A stretch of 64,000 nucleotides of DNA from Palaemon carinicauda (taxonomy: Eukaryota; Arthropoda; Malacostraca; Decapoda; Palaemonidae): contig NC_090746.1 of the NCBI RefSeq assembly GCF_036898095.1, forward strand, positions 54,338,060-54,402,059. Direction: 5' to 3'. Shown here piece after piece: positions 10,515 to 21,889 of the stretch. The stretch's first letter is position 1. Each line of letters begins with the position of its first letter. The notes beneath the pieces were generated by a model, which was not told the DNA's origin, searched no databases, and was given only the letters and a program-made list of their open reading frames with translations. The position numbers and the translations under genes were made by a program.

Positions 10515-11222
10515 TTGTTGACCACCGGAGTGACCAGCTCCCTCCCGCATTCCCCTCACACTGCTGTGCCCTGCTTGTTACAGTGCCGCCCACCAAACCT
10601 GACTCTGACACACGCCACCTCAATCAAACTTACGCCCTTAGCCAGTGGAGAAGTGTTCGCCTGGTTCCAGTTTGTGGAAGTTCAGTATTGCATCAAGGGC
10701 ATGACTCACTCAAGCAACAAAGCAGACTATGTACTCGCGGCGATCCCCAAGGATACGTTTCCAAAAATCTCTGATTGGCTTTGTGACCAAGGGAATGCCC
10801 CAGTAGAGTATGGTGCCTTCAAAAAATACCTCCTGGAGCAGTACTTGCCATCGCCAGCTGCCCGTATAGCCAAGCTTTGTCAGCTTTCTCAACAAATGTT
10901 GGGGGACCAAAAGGCTTCACTTGCTATCAAGGAAATGACTAGTATCGATCGCCCGCAACCTGCCGCAGACGACTCTCCTTGGGAAGTGAACCTACTTTAT
11001 GCCTTTTGGGTATGGCACTTACCCAAACCTGTATGCGCTGCTATCCCCGATGTCAATATTTTGCCCATGAAGAACCTGATGACCAAAGTCGATGCCCTCA
11101 TGGACAGCTTGTTCACCACCTTCAAGACCTCCATCAACCCATCCACTCCTGAAGAAGAGAACACCTATTCAACCACTCCTGACGAAGAGGATAACTATCA
11201 ACATCGACCGATGCAGATGTGA
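10515..11222 (+). CDS. Gag-like protein of G1 copy II
   Basis: This is the longest intact gag of the family (235 codons). It has SGEVFAWFQFVEVQYCIKG, then DYVLAAIPKDTFPKISDWLC, then SPAARIAKLCQLSQQMLGDQ, then LPKPVCAAIPDVNILPMKN and a C-terminal NPSTPEEE. It would form the capsid of the element. The frame opens with TTG at 10515 and has no upstream in-frame ATG, so the real start is uncertain; copy III has an ATG nine codons into the equivalent leader. No zinc knuckle is seen. The element lacks pol, so this copy could only be mobilised in trans. Confidence 0.7.
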   Translation: MLTTGVTSSLPHSPHTAVPCLLQCRPPNLTLTHATSIKLTPLASGEVFAWFQFVEVQYCIKGMTHSSNKADYVLAAIPKDTFPKISDWLCDQGNAPVEYGAFKKYLLEQYLPSPAARIAKLCQLSQQMLGDQKASLAIKEMTSIDRPQPAADDSPWEVNLLYAFWVWHLPKPVCAAIPDVNILPMKNLMTKVDALMDSLFTTFKTSINPSTPEEENTYSTTPDEEDNYQHRPMQM

Positions 11223-11405
11223 ATGCGGTAGGACACAGACGCCTACCCCGTGTTTTGCCAGAGTGGCGACAAAGCCACCCACCACCCATATATGCTGCTC
11301 CTCGCTCACTCCCTAACTTACTGCTTCTCCAGCCACTTACTTACTGATGCCCATCGGCCGCACTTATGCTTACTACCACTGCAGATTTAGGGCTGCAGCA
11401 AAGAA

Positions 11406-11768
11406 ATGTGCGAACGGCTCTCAGTGGCCAAATACTTGTCTTCCCATATTATTAATCTTTTCTTTTTACATGATACAGGTAGGGGCATGCAGTTTTTCTT
11501 AGACACTTGTGCATGTCATTCTCTTCTACCAAGGCCACTCTCCAGGACACGACGTGGTCATTCTAAGCCTGCTGACGTCCGCCTGGTAGCTCTTAACGGA
11601 TTTCCCCATTGCTATGAGACACTCACATTATCGCTTGGGAGCGCCAAATACCATTTGAAATTTTGTGTTGCTAACGTCACATTGCCAATCCTCACTGTGG
11701 ATTTCCTCTCCCATTTCCATCTTGTTGATGTTGCTCACCGACAGTCAATGCCGACTCGTACTTGTTAA
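11406..11768 (+). pseudogene. aspartic protease remnant, G1 copy II
   Basis: The frame starts with ATG at 11406 and contains LFFLHDTGRGMQFFLDTCAC, where the active-site DTGA is DTCA, then HSLLPRPLSRTRRGH and the closing motif LPILTVDFLSHFHLVDVAH. It ends at TAA just before the family's linker to RT. The equivalent region of copy I (2060-2478) has DTSA. It is in a different frame from gag and is separated from it by about 180 bp. Confidence 0.75.
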
Positions 11769-11860
11769 CAGCTCTTCAACCCACACCCTCCGACCTGCTC
11801 TCCACATCAGCGCACCCATGGAGGCTTACGCCCACCTCCTCACGTTGTGCCCATAAGTCT

Positions 11861-12424
11861 TCCGTTTGTGTGTTTTCTGTGTGTGCGTATGATTTTGGTC
11901 ACATTATCATTTTTAATGTTATTGGAGATATTAAACTATAACCATCATCAATCGTAGTAGTAATTATATTTTTGGCAGTAAAGAGATATTCTTAGTGGAG
12001 GTGTCTTCACGAAAGCACATTAAAAATATTTAAATGATTGTCATTATTATCATTTCTGTCAAATCAAATCATACACAAGGTGATAAAAAGTAACCCCACC
12101 ACAAAAAAGGAAGGTAAATACACAGGGTTATATAAGCACATATAAGTAACCAATTTACTTTTATATATCTAAATCGAGAGGAATTGTGAAGCTCATAGCC
12201 GATAACTGTTACAGTAGGAAACAACTATACTGCATAAGGCTGCTTCTAATCAACAAATTGTCTTTCTTAATACTTCAACTTTTACCAGGTCACTCTAGCA
12301 TTGTATTAATTCTGTAGCTTGATTTATCATTATATTCCACGCATTTTATTTTCCTTTCGGAGTCAGTTGAGCAAATTGTTGGCAATCATATCCCCCCAAA
12401 TCCTTCAATTCTGACCCGTTCTAA

Positions 12425-12505
<81 letters not shown>

Positions 12506-13057
12506 AAAAGAAAAAATGGAGTGCCATTACTAAATAGACTTTCCAACTGTCCAGGAACGTAACACCCACCTATTCCCATTATTTCCTATTGAGAAATTAT
12601 GTTACGTTAACACGACCTCTCCAGGAACACAACCCTCGTGTTAACGGGGAGTTAACTGTATGTCAATTTCATTATTTTATGTTCAATAGAGTGTTAAAGT
12701 GTTAACTCTTTCCATTAATTATCAAAATTAAATATTTTTATAAATTAATTTCAAGTGAAACTAGTGATTGTATAATTTTTTCAAGGTGTCTTTCTTTTGT
12801 CTTATTCTAAGGATAAGTTCAGATTTATATTTAGAGTGATTTAATTTTGGTGCTAATTTTTAATTGTTGTAACTTTTTATAGAATATATTTATTTTTGTA
12901 AAGTGTGTATTATTTCGATCACCAATATTTTTTCTTAGTGCTTTGCTCGTATTCCCTGACTAAGAACCGAAGTGAGAGGTTATTTTTATAACAGTTCAAG
13001 GAAAGTAATCACCTAGTTTTGTTTTGAGTAATGCAAGAGACCTTTGGATATTCAGTG

Positions 13058-13060
<3 letters not shown>
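11861..13060. other. AT-rich intergenic DNA with a (CT)n tract
   Basis: No gene is seen. A (CT)n tract lies at 12427-12500. The segment 12540-12660 ends GTTAACGGGGAGTTAACTGTA and has the look of one terminal repeat of a pogo-like MITE (CAGTTAACTCCCC next to TA), but I could not find its partner. Confidence 0.4.
12427..12500. repeat. (CT)n microsatellite
   Basis: An uninterrupted dinucleotide tract of about 37 units. Confidence 0.97.

Positions 13061-13132
<72 letters not shown>
13061..13132. repeat. (TA)n microsatellite at the 3' end of the RTE LINE
   Basis: A pure TA tract of about 36 units. It abuts the 3' end of the minus-strand RTE LINE and may be either the element's own simple-repeat tail or part of an older AT microsatellite that continues at 16368, 26887 and 39172. 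Confidence 0.97.
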
Positions 13133-13134
<2 letters not shown>

Positions 13135-13165
13135 CCGTCTTCTTTGTTTACATCTTTTCCCACTT

Positions 13166-14902
13166 TCATATGGGGTCGATGTTTCTGGCCAGGGTTCTCC
13201 ATCTACCTCTGTCCCACACTTCATCACTGGTTAATCTCTTTGATCGAAGGTCATCCTTGATACAGTTCATCCACCTTCGCTTTGGTCTCCCTCTCCTCGT
13301 TCCCAGTACCTCCATTTTCATCACTCTCCTCTCAATATACTGTTCATCTCTTCTCATGACATGACCATACCACCTCAGTCTTCACTTTTGGATCTTATCT
13401 GATAGTTCTCTAACTCCTGTGGTACCTCTTTATTACCTCATTCCATATCGTATCTTTTCTTTTCATCCCACACATCCATCTCAACATTCTCCTCTCTGCC
13501 ACATCCAGCTTCTTCTCTTGTCTTCTTTATTCCCCACATTTTTGCTCCATACATCATTGCCAGTCTCACTACTGTCCTTTGTACTTTACCTTTCAACTTT
13601 ACCCCTATTTTCCTGTCGCTTAGTACTCTACACACTTTTTTCCAATTCTTCCATCCTGCTTGTATTCTGTGGTTTAGTTCTGCCCCCAGATCACCATCCT
13701 CTACAACTGTTGATCCTAAATACTTGAAATTTTCAACTCTTTTTAATCTCTCTCCTTGTAAACTAACTTCCCTATTCTCCCCATTTTTCAACTTTTTTCA
13801 ATCTCTCTCCTTGTAAACTAACTTCCCCATTCTCCCCATTTTTCAATCTCTCTTTTTCCTGCTGATCTTAAATCCTTTATTTTCCATTTCTCTTCTCCAC
13901 TCCTCCAGTTTCTCTTCTCCACTCCTCCAGTTTCTCTTCTACTACCTCTCGCCTAGTGCTACACAGTATAACATCATCAGCAAAATGCATACACCAAGGA
14001 GACTGATCTCTAATACCTTGTGTTACTACATCCATGACCAGATCAAATAGGTAAGGGCTCAATGCAGACCCCTGATGTAGTCCCACATTTACTGGGAAAC
14101 TTTCTGTTAGGCCTATACTGCTCTTAACGTGTGCTTCTACCCTCTCATACATATCTTGGGTGATTCTTACATATTTCTCAGGGACTTCCTTTTCTCTCAT
14201 ACATCTTCACAGCTCCTGGCGTGGTACTCGATCATATGCCTTCTCCATGTCAATAAAGACCATGTGTAATCCTTTCTGTTTCTCCTGATGTTTTTCTATC
14301 ATCTGCCTCAAAGCAAATATTGAATCTACAGTCCCTCTTCCAGGCATGAATCCAAATTGTTCCTCACCAATTGCTGTTTCATCTCTGTCTCTTCTCAATG
14401 ATCTCCCATATCATCATATCTTTATAAACTTTATGCCTCTGTAGTTGCCACATTCCTGGATGTCTCCTTTCCCCTTATAGATGGGGATGATTAGACTTCC
14501 TCTCCATTCCTCTAGCATCTTTTCCTAATTGAAGATCTTTCGCATCAGGTCCCACAAGATATCTATGCCTTCCTCTCCAAGACTCTTCCATACCTCTACT
14601 GGTATATTATCCGGTCCTGCGGCTTTACTATTTTTCATCTTCTTTACTGCTTGCTCTACTTCTCTTCTAGTCACTCCTATGGTAACTGCCTCGTTTGGGA
14701 GTCCATCTTCAAATACTGTTCTTGGGTTCTCCTCATTCAATAGTCCTTCAAAATAAGTTTCCCACCTTTTAATTTCATTCTCTTCTGCTAGAACTATACC
14801 ATTGCTATCTTTTATTTGCCTTATCTGCGTCAGGCCTTTAGATGCAGCATCTCGGGCCTTAGCAATTTGTAATATTTTCTTCTCTCCTTCTGGTGTTTCC
14901 AT
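13166..14902 (-). pseudogene. RTE LINE reverse transcriptase and C-terminal region, frameshifted
   Basis: The pieces, in order on the minus strand, are 14525-14902 (KMKNSKAAGPDNIPVEVWK, RT motif 1), 14207-14398 (EEQFGFMPGRGTVDSIFALR and DMEKAYDRVPR), 13877-14200 (GLHQGSALSPYLFDLVMD and the catalytic HFADDVIL), 13438-13791 (FKYLGSTV, thumb) and 13166-13357 (TRRGRPKRRWMNCIKDDLR). All canonical RTE boxes are present but fall in different frames. Tandem duplications of about 55 bp (13745-13850) and 22 bp (13888-13935) lie inside it and account for two of the breaks. Confidence 0.85.
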
Positions 14903-15142
14903 CTCTTTATAGACTTTTCTTTGCCTGCTTATAGTTTTCTTTATCCTGCTCTTGTCCTGATAGATCTGCCTTCTTCTTGGCTTCTTTCTTGGTTTTTACC
15001 CGTTCTTGCACCTCATCATTCCACCACCATGATTCTTAATCATTTGGGGGTCTTCTTCCTGATGACTTTCCAAGTACTTCACCGATCCTTAGAATCACTT
15101 TACTATTCTCGGTCCACCATTCTTGTACATCCTCATGTAACC

Positions 15143-16285
15143 TTACTGCTTCCAGCACTTTCCCAAGACTCTCAGTTCTGCCTCTTTCAATTTCCACCAC
15201 TTAATCTTTCCGTCCATTCTCGTCTTTTTACTTCTACAATTCCTCAGTCTGCAATCAATTACCACTAACCTGTGTTGCGCTGCTACACTCTCCCCATTTA
15301 TCACCTTGCAATTTCTAACCTCTGTCAGATGGTCCCTCTTACACAGCTGCAAATCTATCTGGCTCTCCCTGCCACTGCTACTGTAAATAATCAATCTGTT
15401 AATCCTTTTCTCAAAGAAGGTGTTGATCATTGCTAGGTCAAAAGCCACTGCAAAATCAATCACTTTTTCTCCCCCATCATTTCTCTCGCCCACACCCCAA
15501 CTTCCATGCACTCTCTCTATCCCTTCCCTACTAATTCCCAAGTGGCCATTCAGGTCACCTATAATTACCCTTTCCCTTGCAGGAATTATTCTAAGCTCCT
15601 GGTCCATCTCCTCCCAAAATGCATCCTTCTCCTCCGCTGTACATCCAGTTTGCAGGGCATAGGCACACACCACATTGACTATTGTTGCTCCCAGTTCCAG
15701 ATTTAAACTCATAATTCTGTCATTTTTCCTATTCACTCCAAGCAAACTTACCTTCAAATCTTTCGATAATGTTATTCCTACACCATTTCTTCCTTTCATA
15801 TTTGCTCCACTGTAATAAAATTTATAACCCTCGCCTAGTTTTCTTGCCTTATTTCCCTTCCACCTGGTCTGCACACACAGCACTCCAAGCTTCCTTCTCT
15901 CCATGAGGTCAACCAGCTCTCGCCCTTTTCCAGTCATTGCCCCCATGTTCAGAGTTGCTACTCTCATCCTCTGCTCAGTTATTTTCCTCTGAGCTTGCCT
16001 CTTTAACCAAGCCCGCCCATGACTGGGTAGCCCTTGCCGATTTTTCGGAGGGATCAGGAGAGATCCCAACACGTCGCCTAGGGGGAACGCCCTAGTATTA
16101 ATTCTAATCTCACAATCTCCACTGGCCATATTGGTTTTGGCTAATTTTTCATGGCAGGATGCCTTTCCTGCCGCCAGCCCTCCCCATTTATCGGGGCTTG
16201 GGACCGTCACCAAGTTGAGGCTGGCTTGCCCCCACTCAGTGGCTGGTAGGTGCGTAATATTTTCAGAGCATAGGTATTTTTTCAA
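15143..16285 (-). CDS. RTE LINE endonuclease domain (open but catalytically impaired)
   Basis: An uninterrupted frame of 380 codons carries the APE-type (exonuclease-endonuclease-phosphatase) nuclease that would nick target DNA. About 110 residues of leader are followed by MRVATLNMGAMTGKGRELVD, GVLCVQTRWKG, NVVCAYALQTG, VIIGDLNGHLG (the GDxN box), VIDFAVAFDLAMINTFFEK, SQIDLQLCK and AQHRLVVIDC. The motif that in this family reads VQETRW lacks the Glu: an in-frame 3-bp loss at about 15868 removes the metal-binding residue, and the SDH box reads AQH. No stop codon interrupts it. The true start is unclear. It is followed downstream by the RT pieces after a frame change. Confidence 0.8.
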   Translation of the reverse strand: MKKYLCSENITHLPATEWGQASLNLVTVPSPDKWGGLAAGKASCHEKLAKTNMASGDCEIRINTRAFPLGDVLGSLLIPPKNRQGLPSHGRAWLKRQAQRKITEQRMRVATLNMGAMTGKGRELVDLMERRKLGVLCVQTRWKGNKARKLGEGYKFYYSGANMKGRNGVGITLSKDLKVSLLGVNRKNDRIMSLNLELGATIVNVVCAYALQTGCTAEEKDAFWEEMDQELRIIPARERVIIGDLNGHLGISREGIERVHGSWGVGERNDGGEKVIDFAVAFDLAMINTFFEKRINRLIIYSSSGRESQIDLQLCKRDHLTEVRNCKVINGESVAAQHRLVVIDCRLRNCRSKKTRMDGKIKWWKLKEAELRVLGKCWKQ

Positions 16286-16367
16286 GTACAGTATAACAGA
16301 TTATATGAAAAAAAAAATACGCAGGTGAGTTTGGAGCTCGGGAGTTTACCTAATTCGCCAGCTGTAA

Positions 16368-16370
16368 TAT

Positions 16371-16454
<84 letters not shown>
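16368..16454. repeat. (CA)n(TA)n microsatellite between the RTE LINE and DIRS element A
   Basis: About nine CA units are followed by about 35 TA units. The tract ends exactly where the left terminal repeat of DIRS element A begins. Confidence 0.97.
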
Positions 16455-16457
<3 letters not shown>

Positions 16458-16800
16458 GGCTCAGCCATGTCTTCCTGATGGAAGGTTCCTTTAGGCAGCT
16501 TTCTAAGGGATATTTGGCTACAGCGATACTCCCAGAGAATTAACCACAGGTTTCCAGAATTCTAACTCCTGGCGCGAGTATCCTTAATATAACTTTTAAG
16601 GGTATGGCATAATATCAGGGGACGGGTTTCTTGATACGACACATGGCAATCTTCACCCCAAATAGAGTTTTCGCTTTGAGGGGGAAGAGTGGCGAAACTG
16701 AAGGGGAGCCGCTATCAAGGTTACCCGGTGGATCCCCTCCCTGTACCACCCCAGCGAACTATTCCTTTTGTAGTAGCGAATTAAGCACGGTGTATCTCCC
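16455..16800 (+). repeat. left inverted terminal repeat of DIRS element A
   Basis: It begins TTTGGGCTCAGCCATGTC and runs through CCTGATGGAAGGTTCC, CTAACTCCTGGCGCGAGTAT, GATACGACACATGGCAATCT and GGATCCCCTCCCTGTACCAC. The reverse complement is found at 24470-24668 and, after the interruption by element B, at 26711-26876. Confidence 0.85.
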
Positions 16801-18722
16801 AACTGCTCTCGGTTTTGTTACTATTTCAAGGATTATTACTATGCAATCTCCAGCATCTTCATCCTCTGGAAAGTTGAATATTTGATCTTTCCTTTGTATA
16901 ATTTTGGCTCCCTTCTCACAGTTAAATTAGCTTAATTTAGATGTGTTTAGTGGGGCAGAGCCATCACTGGAAGCGGCCATTTTGGACCACTTTCGTAACC
17001 ATAAATGCTTTATTTAGTTAGTAGTACGACGTCCCCGGTATTTAGCTTTAATGAATTATAGCTATTTAGGCAAATTATACTAGTGAAGATAAGATTACAC
17101 ATGTAATATTTTATCTTCTGTTTAACGTTTCGATAGTATACGATAGGGCCTCGGTGACGTAGCGTAGCAGAGATCCCGACTCGAGTTAGGCGAGCCTAAT
17201 GCGTTTTAGTATACTTTAGTAACGATATCCCCGTTTATCCTCTTGTATCGTTTTATTAATTCAATCGGAGATAGCACATCTCCTAGAATTACTAACATAA
17301 TTCGATACTCGTCTCTTAGAGATTTAAGGATAAACCCTTCCTTCCCTCTGAGTGCTGCCATTAGGCACCAACCCTATCGTTGGTCTTGCCATAGAGTAGT
17401 GTACTCCGGCTTGACTGAAATAGTGTTTCTGTCTATCCTCTTTGCCGGTGAGTATCCCGGCTTTGAATTATGACAGTAACTCAGAGTATTCAGTCATGTT
17501 GTCGGCAACTCTATCGATGGGGGATTAGTCATTCCCCTGCTGGTTTCACAGTTGCCGGCTTAGGAAGGCCGGCTTCCCTAGTCCACAACCGAAAGTGGTA
17601 GTACAGTTGCCGCCACCTTCTCCCTTGTGGTCTAGAAGACATGTCTTATATCCGGCAATGTCTTAGGCTGAGGAATCGTTATTCTTCTGCCGTCCAAGAC
17701 GGCGCCGGCATAGGAAACCATGTTTCCTTGTTTTGCTGTTGAGAGTAGGAGGCAGACGTGCTGCCTTCTTTCGATGCAAAAATATAAGACCCTTTTCCCT
17801 TCCCCTTCTGTCCTTTAGTGACCGCCTGGTCGTCACAACATCTGTGGCTGGTATTCTACAATCTCCCTGCTTGCCGGGCTGATTACGATGCCGGCCGGGC
17901 TCCTACAAAGGCGGCTAGATTCCCGCTTCGACCTTCCCCCTAATGGAAACAAAAGGTCCGGGAAAAGTTGTGCTGGTCATGATGGCTGCCGGTGGGAGAC
18001 CCATTACAACTTTGAGTATTCTTCAGTCCTCTCTTGGACTGCCATCCACAAACCCTGTAACCGGTAGTACAGTCGACAACAGATGTTGTGGCTGGATGGA
18101 AGCTAGAATGAATACATTCTTTCCCCTTCCATTTGAATCCTCATTCTGGAAAGAAGGCAGTAGGGATGGTAGTCCCTACAACCCTTATTATTGTACTAAA
18201 CTATAATAATACGGTAGCCCTTCTATCCATTCTTTCTCTTTCTCTGTCGGTTAGTGCCGCCAGGTACTAGCCTAACCAGAAGTATGCTGGAAGAACTACA
18301 GTATAAAACTACAGTATACAGTAGCCAATATTCCTGCAGTATAGATATACAGCAGTTAGAAAACTACAGTATATAATACACAGTAGTATGATATTCCAAC
18401 ATATTCTGTGTGTCCTTTCACAGTCCATTGTTGAGACTGCTAAGCAAATGTTGAAGTGAAGTATTCCTTCAACATTCTGATGTATCCCAGATCATCAGAT
18501 CATAAAAATCTTTACCCTACAGTATTAATATTCACTTGTGGGAGAGTTAGTGCTAGTATACACTGACTCCAGCTCTACGTACGAGAGCTATTCCACTCTA
18601 TATTTTCCTAATAAGGAATATTTTTTTTTAAATATTAATATTGAGGGAGGTCACAGCAACTGCCTGGACAGGAAACACAGATATGTGTCTTTCCTATTTC
18701 CTTTCTAGCTTACTATCCTAAG
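16801..18722 (+). other. leader region of DIRS element A
   Basis: No conserved protein domain is recognised. The part from about 16830 to 17150 is matched in reverse complement by 25925-26330 of element B, so it is the untranslated leader that both copies share. At 18290-18400 short TACAGTATA-type repeats occur. An open segment at 17943-18206 has no recognised relatives. Confidence 0.5.
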
Positions 18723-19133
18723 GTATAATTATAATAGTAATGATTACTATTTACTATATGTGGATAATTATCAGTATGATAAATTACCCCATACTCATTT
18801 CACTCTTTCCTTCCTTACAGAAGGAGGGCAAGATTAAGAGTGCAGCCCTGTTCTGCAACCACAAATGTAAGACCTTTTATGGCCACAAGATGCGCAGGTC
18901 TCATGCTCCCCACTGCATCGTATTTGGATCCCTGAGGTACTGGAACCCATATTATTAGTATATATTATTTCAATAATATAAACAACCTAATACTCATTCA
19001 CCCTTCTCTCCCTTACAGGAGTAGCCGATGGGGAAGTGTACAGGGGTGTTCTGCAACCACAAGAGTAAGAACTTTTGTGGGCATACGATGCACGGGTTTT
19101 ATGCCCCTGCTGCATCGTATCTGCATCCCTGAG
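18723..19133 (+). repeat. tandem duplication with intron-like and exon-like segments in the gag region of element A
   Basis: A 98-nt AT-rich segment that starts GTATAATTA and ends TTCCTTACAG (18723-18820) is followed by a 116-nt segment (18821-18936). A related 82-nt segment starting GTACTGG and ending CCTTACAG (18937-19018) then precedes a related 115-nt segment (19019-19133). Both longer segments contain TTCTGCAACCACAA and end ATCCCTGAG|GT. The shorter ones therefore carry GT-AG ends with polypyrimidine tracts. Translated, the exon-like units read FCNHK...KTFYGHKM and FCNHKSKNFCGHTM, a Cys/His-rich pattern. Whether the short segments are spliced is inference. Confidence 0.6.
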
Positions 19134-19199
19134 GTTCAGGGACCCGAAAGGTCACTCCAATCGCTTGACCTTGCTGGCCGACAGCTTAGTAAAAGACAT

Positions 19200-20510
19200 C
19201 CCTGACACTATGGAGTCAAGGGATACAGCAAGGGAAATCCAACAAAGGTGAGTATTAGGCTTCCAGAGAACTTTCAGGGACCTTACATACCTAACAAATT
19301 TTGGAAGTGCCTACTGTTCCCTAAGGCTCAATCGAATATGTTTGTGCCTCAGGCACAGGTCCAGCCTCCCTCTATCCAACGGACGGTGGACACGGATATC
19401 AACAGGCACTACAAGGTTTGGACATCCACCAAGATCGGATGTCAGAGACGTCCATTGACACCAGACAGGACCTAATGCAAGAAGACCCTGTATAAGGAGT
19501 GGTTCAACCACCCATGGAGAAAGAAGGATCCGTTTCGACGATGACTGAGGTACCTCAGCTCACTGTGCCGGCATATTAACTTATGCCGTCAACCTCTCCA
19601 ACCCCAACTCCCCAATTGGCTAGACAGTTCAGCAGGAGTGAAATGCTCCTAGAGTTGATCCAGTGGCTGCTGACACTGTTCCGGAAGGAACAAGAGGAGA
19701 ATAAGCAAGATCTCAAAGAGAGGAAAAGAGAGGTACAGGGAAGGAAACGCCCTGGCGCTTCCAGGGGCTCCACTAAGCCCCCTAAACTATCTGTCCTCCA
19801 TCACTGTTCCGAACCAACCCCTGGGGGTAGACGGAACACATGCCCAGGTTGAATAGGAAGCTTTATATCTCCTAGAAGTTGGGGCCCAATCCCCTTGAAG
19901 AGCTTCAATTCTGGCCCAGCTTTCAGCGTACCCAGATTGCTTCGTGAGACTACGAGATGAACATACATCCCGCGAGGAGGCTATACTGAAGGAAGTCATT
20001 GTCCTTGAACATGACAAGGCCCAAGCCATCCTTACCAAGACCCAGAAAGGGGCCGGATATAATAACTCCAAAGTCTCAGCAGTGAATAAAAAACATCCAA
20101 CCATCATTGCTCCTTCCTCATGAGCCTTCCTCCCTTTTGTAGAAGGCCCTAGACTGTGTAAGAAGAACAGTCGAAGAGGGCAAACCCTGCCCAATCCTAG
20201 AGATAGGTTTCTAGCTATGCCCACCTGCGAGGAGAAGTGGAAAGAAGTACATCTAACCTTCTCCGTCTCGAAGTTGGATCCGGAGATAGCAGGTCAGCAG
20301 TTTAACGAGAACCTTCCAAAGTTGTCGAACCATCCCTTGAGAAGGGAACAGGACACGAAAGATAAGCTTATCGCCTCCCGGTCTCTTCAGAACCGCTTAA
20401 GAAATGTGTGCAGGCCTTTAGTAACGCCCCACCCTTGTGATGGATTTGTAAGTTTTACCTCAGGTCAAAAAGGACCGGTAGAGACCAAGTGTTTTCCGCT
20501 TCAACAGTGA
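19200..20510 (+). pseudogene. gag-like region of DIRS element A
   Basis: The open segment 19583-19852 contains LIQWLLTLFRKEQEENKQDL and a basic, coiled-coil-like tail. The segment 20217-20510 contains LDPEIAGQQFNENLPKLSNH and REQDTKDKLIASRSLQNRLR, which in spacing and wording resembles the C-terminal part of DIRS Gag proteins. The two are in different frames with stops between. The position before RT supports the call. Confidence 0.5.
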
Positions 20511-20899
20511 AACACGAACCCTGAAAACTGATTTCGTCATGTATCGGGGGCTTAGACCCTTTCCCACAGGAAATGGTCCAAGAGGTCATTACCAAAGCCA
20601 CCACGGAGAATGGGAACCTGCTCCAAAAGTGGGGTATGTCCTCAAAGAGGAAATCATCATTAGAACTGCACAATTTCCGACCGTGACCAAACCACCTTCC
20701 AGATGGTCCCTCAACTGCTGGTAGCCAGTCACCTGTGTTTAATCCTGGCTTTGAAGGGCCCTCGACCACCTTTTGGCCCTACATAGGTAAGGGCCCAAAA
20801 AGAGGATCCTCCGGAAACCCCCCAAGGGTGGAGGTGGACGTGGGCACGGAAACAAGTCCTCAGGAACCTCTACACAATGAGAGGTTCCAGGTAGTATGG

Positions 20900-21620
20900 C
20901 AGATTTTTCCACTTTCAGGATCATTGGACCTTCGATCCCTGGTCCACAGCCAAATTACGAATGGACTTGGTTGGAAATGGAACAAAATTCCACCCCACTT
21001 TTCCAAAATTCTTCCAACACCCCTTATAGGAAGAATATACCTCACTTGATAAGAAGGTAATGAGAAAAGCGAAGTCCATCAAAATTCCAGGGAAGGCTGT
21101 TTTGTGTTCCCAAGAAAGACTTGGACAAACCCAGTCATTCTAGACTTGTCTTCACTCAACTAGTTAATTGAGAACAACAAGTTCTGGATGCTTACATTGC
21201 AACACATAAGGACCCTTCTACCAAAAAAGGGGCGTACACAGTCTCAATAGTCCTGGTAGATGCTTAGTGGCACCTACCAGTCAGTCGCCCCCTCTTCTCC
21301 TACCTAGGATTCAGGCTACAGAAGACAAAACCTGTCTTCACAGCCATGCCCTTTGGACTAAATATAGCCCCAAAGGTATTCACAAAACTTACGGACACGA
21401 TCGTCCAGCACCTGCGCTCCGAAGGAGTACAGGTAGTAGCATACCTGGACGATTAGTGGGTGCGGGTAGCATCCAAGACTACTTGTCCGCAAGCGGCTGG
21501 AAAGGTGATCCAGTTCCTGGAACACCTGGGCGTCAAGACCAGTCACTAGAAGTCTCGCTTTTCTCCAGCTCACAAGTTTCAATGGTTGTGAATCCATGGG
21601 AACTTGCAGTCACAACACCT
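20900..21620 (+). pseudogene. DIRS-type reverse transcriptase remnant, element A
   Basis: In frames with several stops the sequence gives RVFCVPKKDL, LVDA*WHLPVSRPLFSYL with a stop inside the catalytic DAYWH box, KPVFTAMPFGLNIAPKVFTK and LRSEGVQVVAYLDD. The YLDD catalytic pair is intact, but the next codon is TAG (21455-21457). The FTAMPFGL..APK.FTK wording is characteristic of DIRS and PAT elements rather than of Ty3/gypsy. Confidence 0.88.
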
Positions 21621-21889
21621 CTCCATTCTATTAAAGAAGGGGAGAAAAATAGCGGTATCTGTCAGGAGACTAATCCAACACAAGAGGATTTCAAAATGTC
21701 AACAGGAAAGAGCACTGGGCTCTCTCCAGTTCGCAATAGGGACAGACCTGGTGCTAAGAAGCACAGCCAAAGGATGTGCCAGGAGTCTGGAGAAGATATG
21801 CATCAAAAGCTCTAAGAGATCGACAAGGTTGACATCGACCTGATCGCGCACGCTATTGAGACCGTGGTCAATGAATAAGAGTCTAGCAC

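Larger units (their letters stand above)
13133..16367 (-). mobile_element. RTE-clade non-LTR retrotransposon (LINE), nearly full length, decayed
   Basis: On the minus strand an AP-like endonuclease (15143-16285) is followed by a reverse transcriptase (13870-14902) and a C-terminal region (13166-13791). Endonuclease plus RT in one polyprotein of this size, without an ORF1 zinc knuckle, and the wording of the RT motifs fit the RTE/BovB clade. The length, about 3.2 kb, is the usual one. (TA)n tracts lie on both sides. Frameshifts in the RT and a lost catalytic residue in the endonuclease show it is inactive. Confidence 0.85.

Noticed and set aside
12540..12660. Pogo-like MITE terminal repeat with GTTAACTGTA
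   Set aside because: Only one end is recognisable and no inverted partner was found nearby, so it is not called as an element.
15420..16328. Plus-strand frames of 65-115 residues rich in Pro and Leu
   Set aside because: Shadows of the RTE endonuclease and RT on the minus strand.
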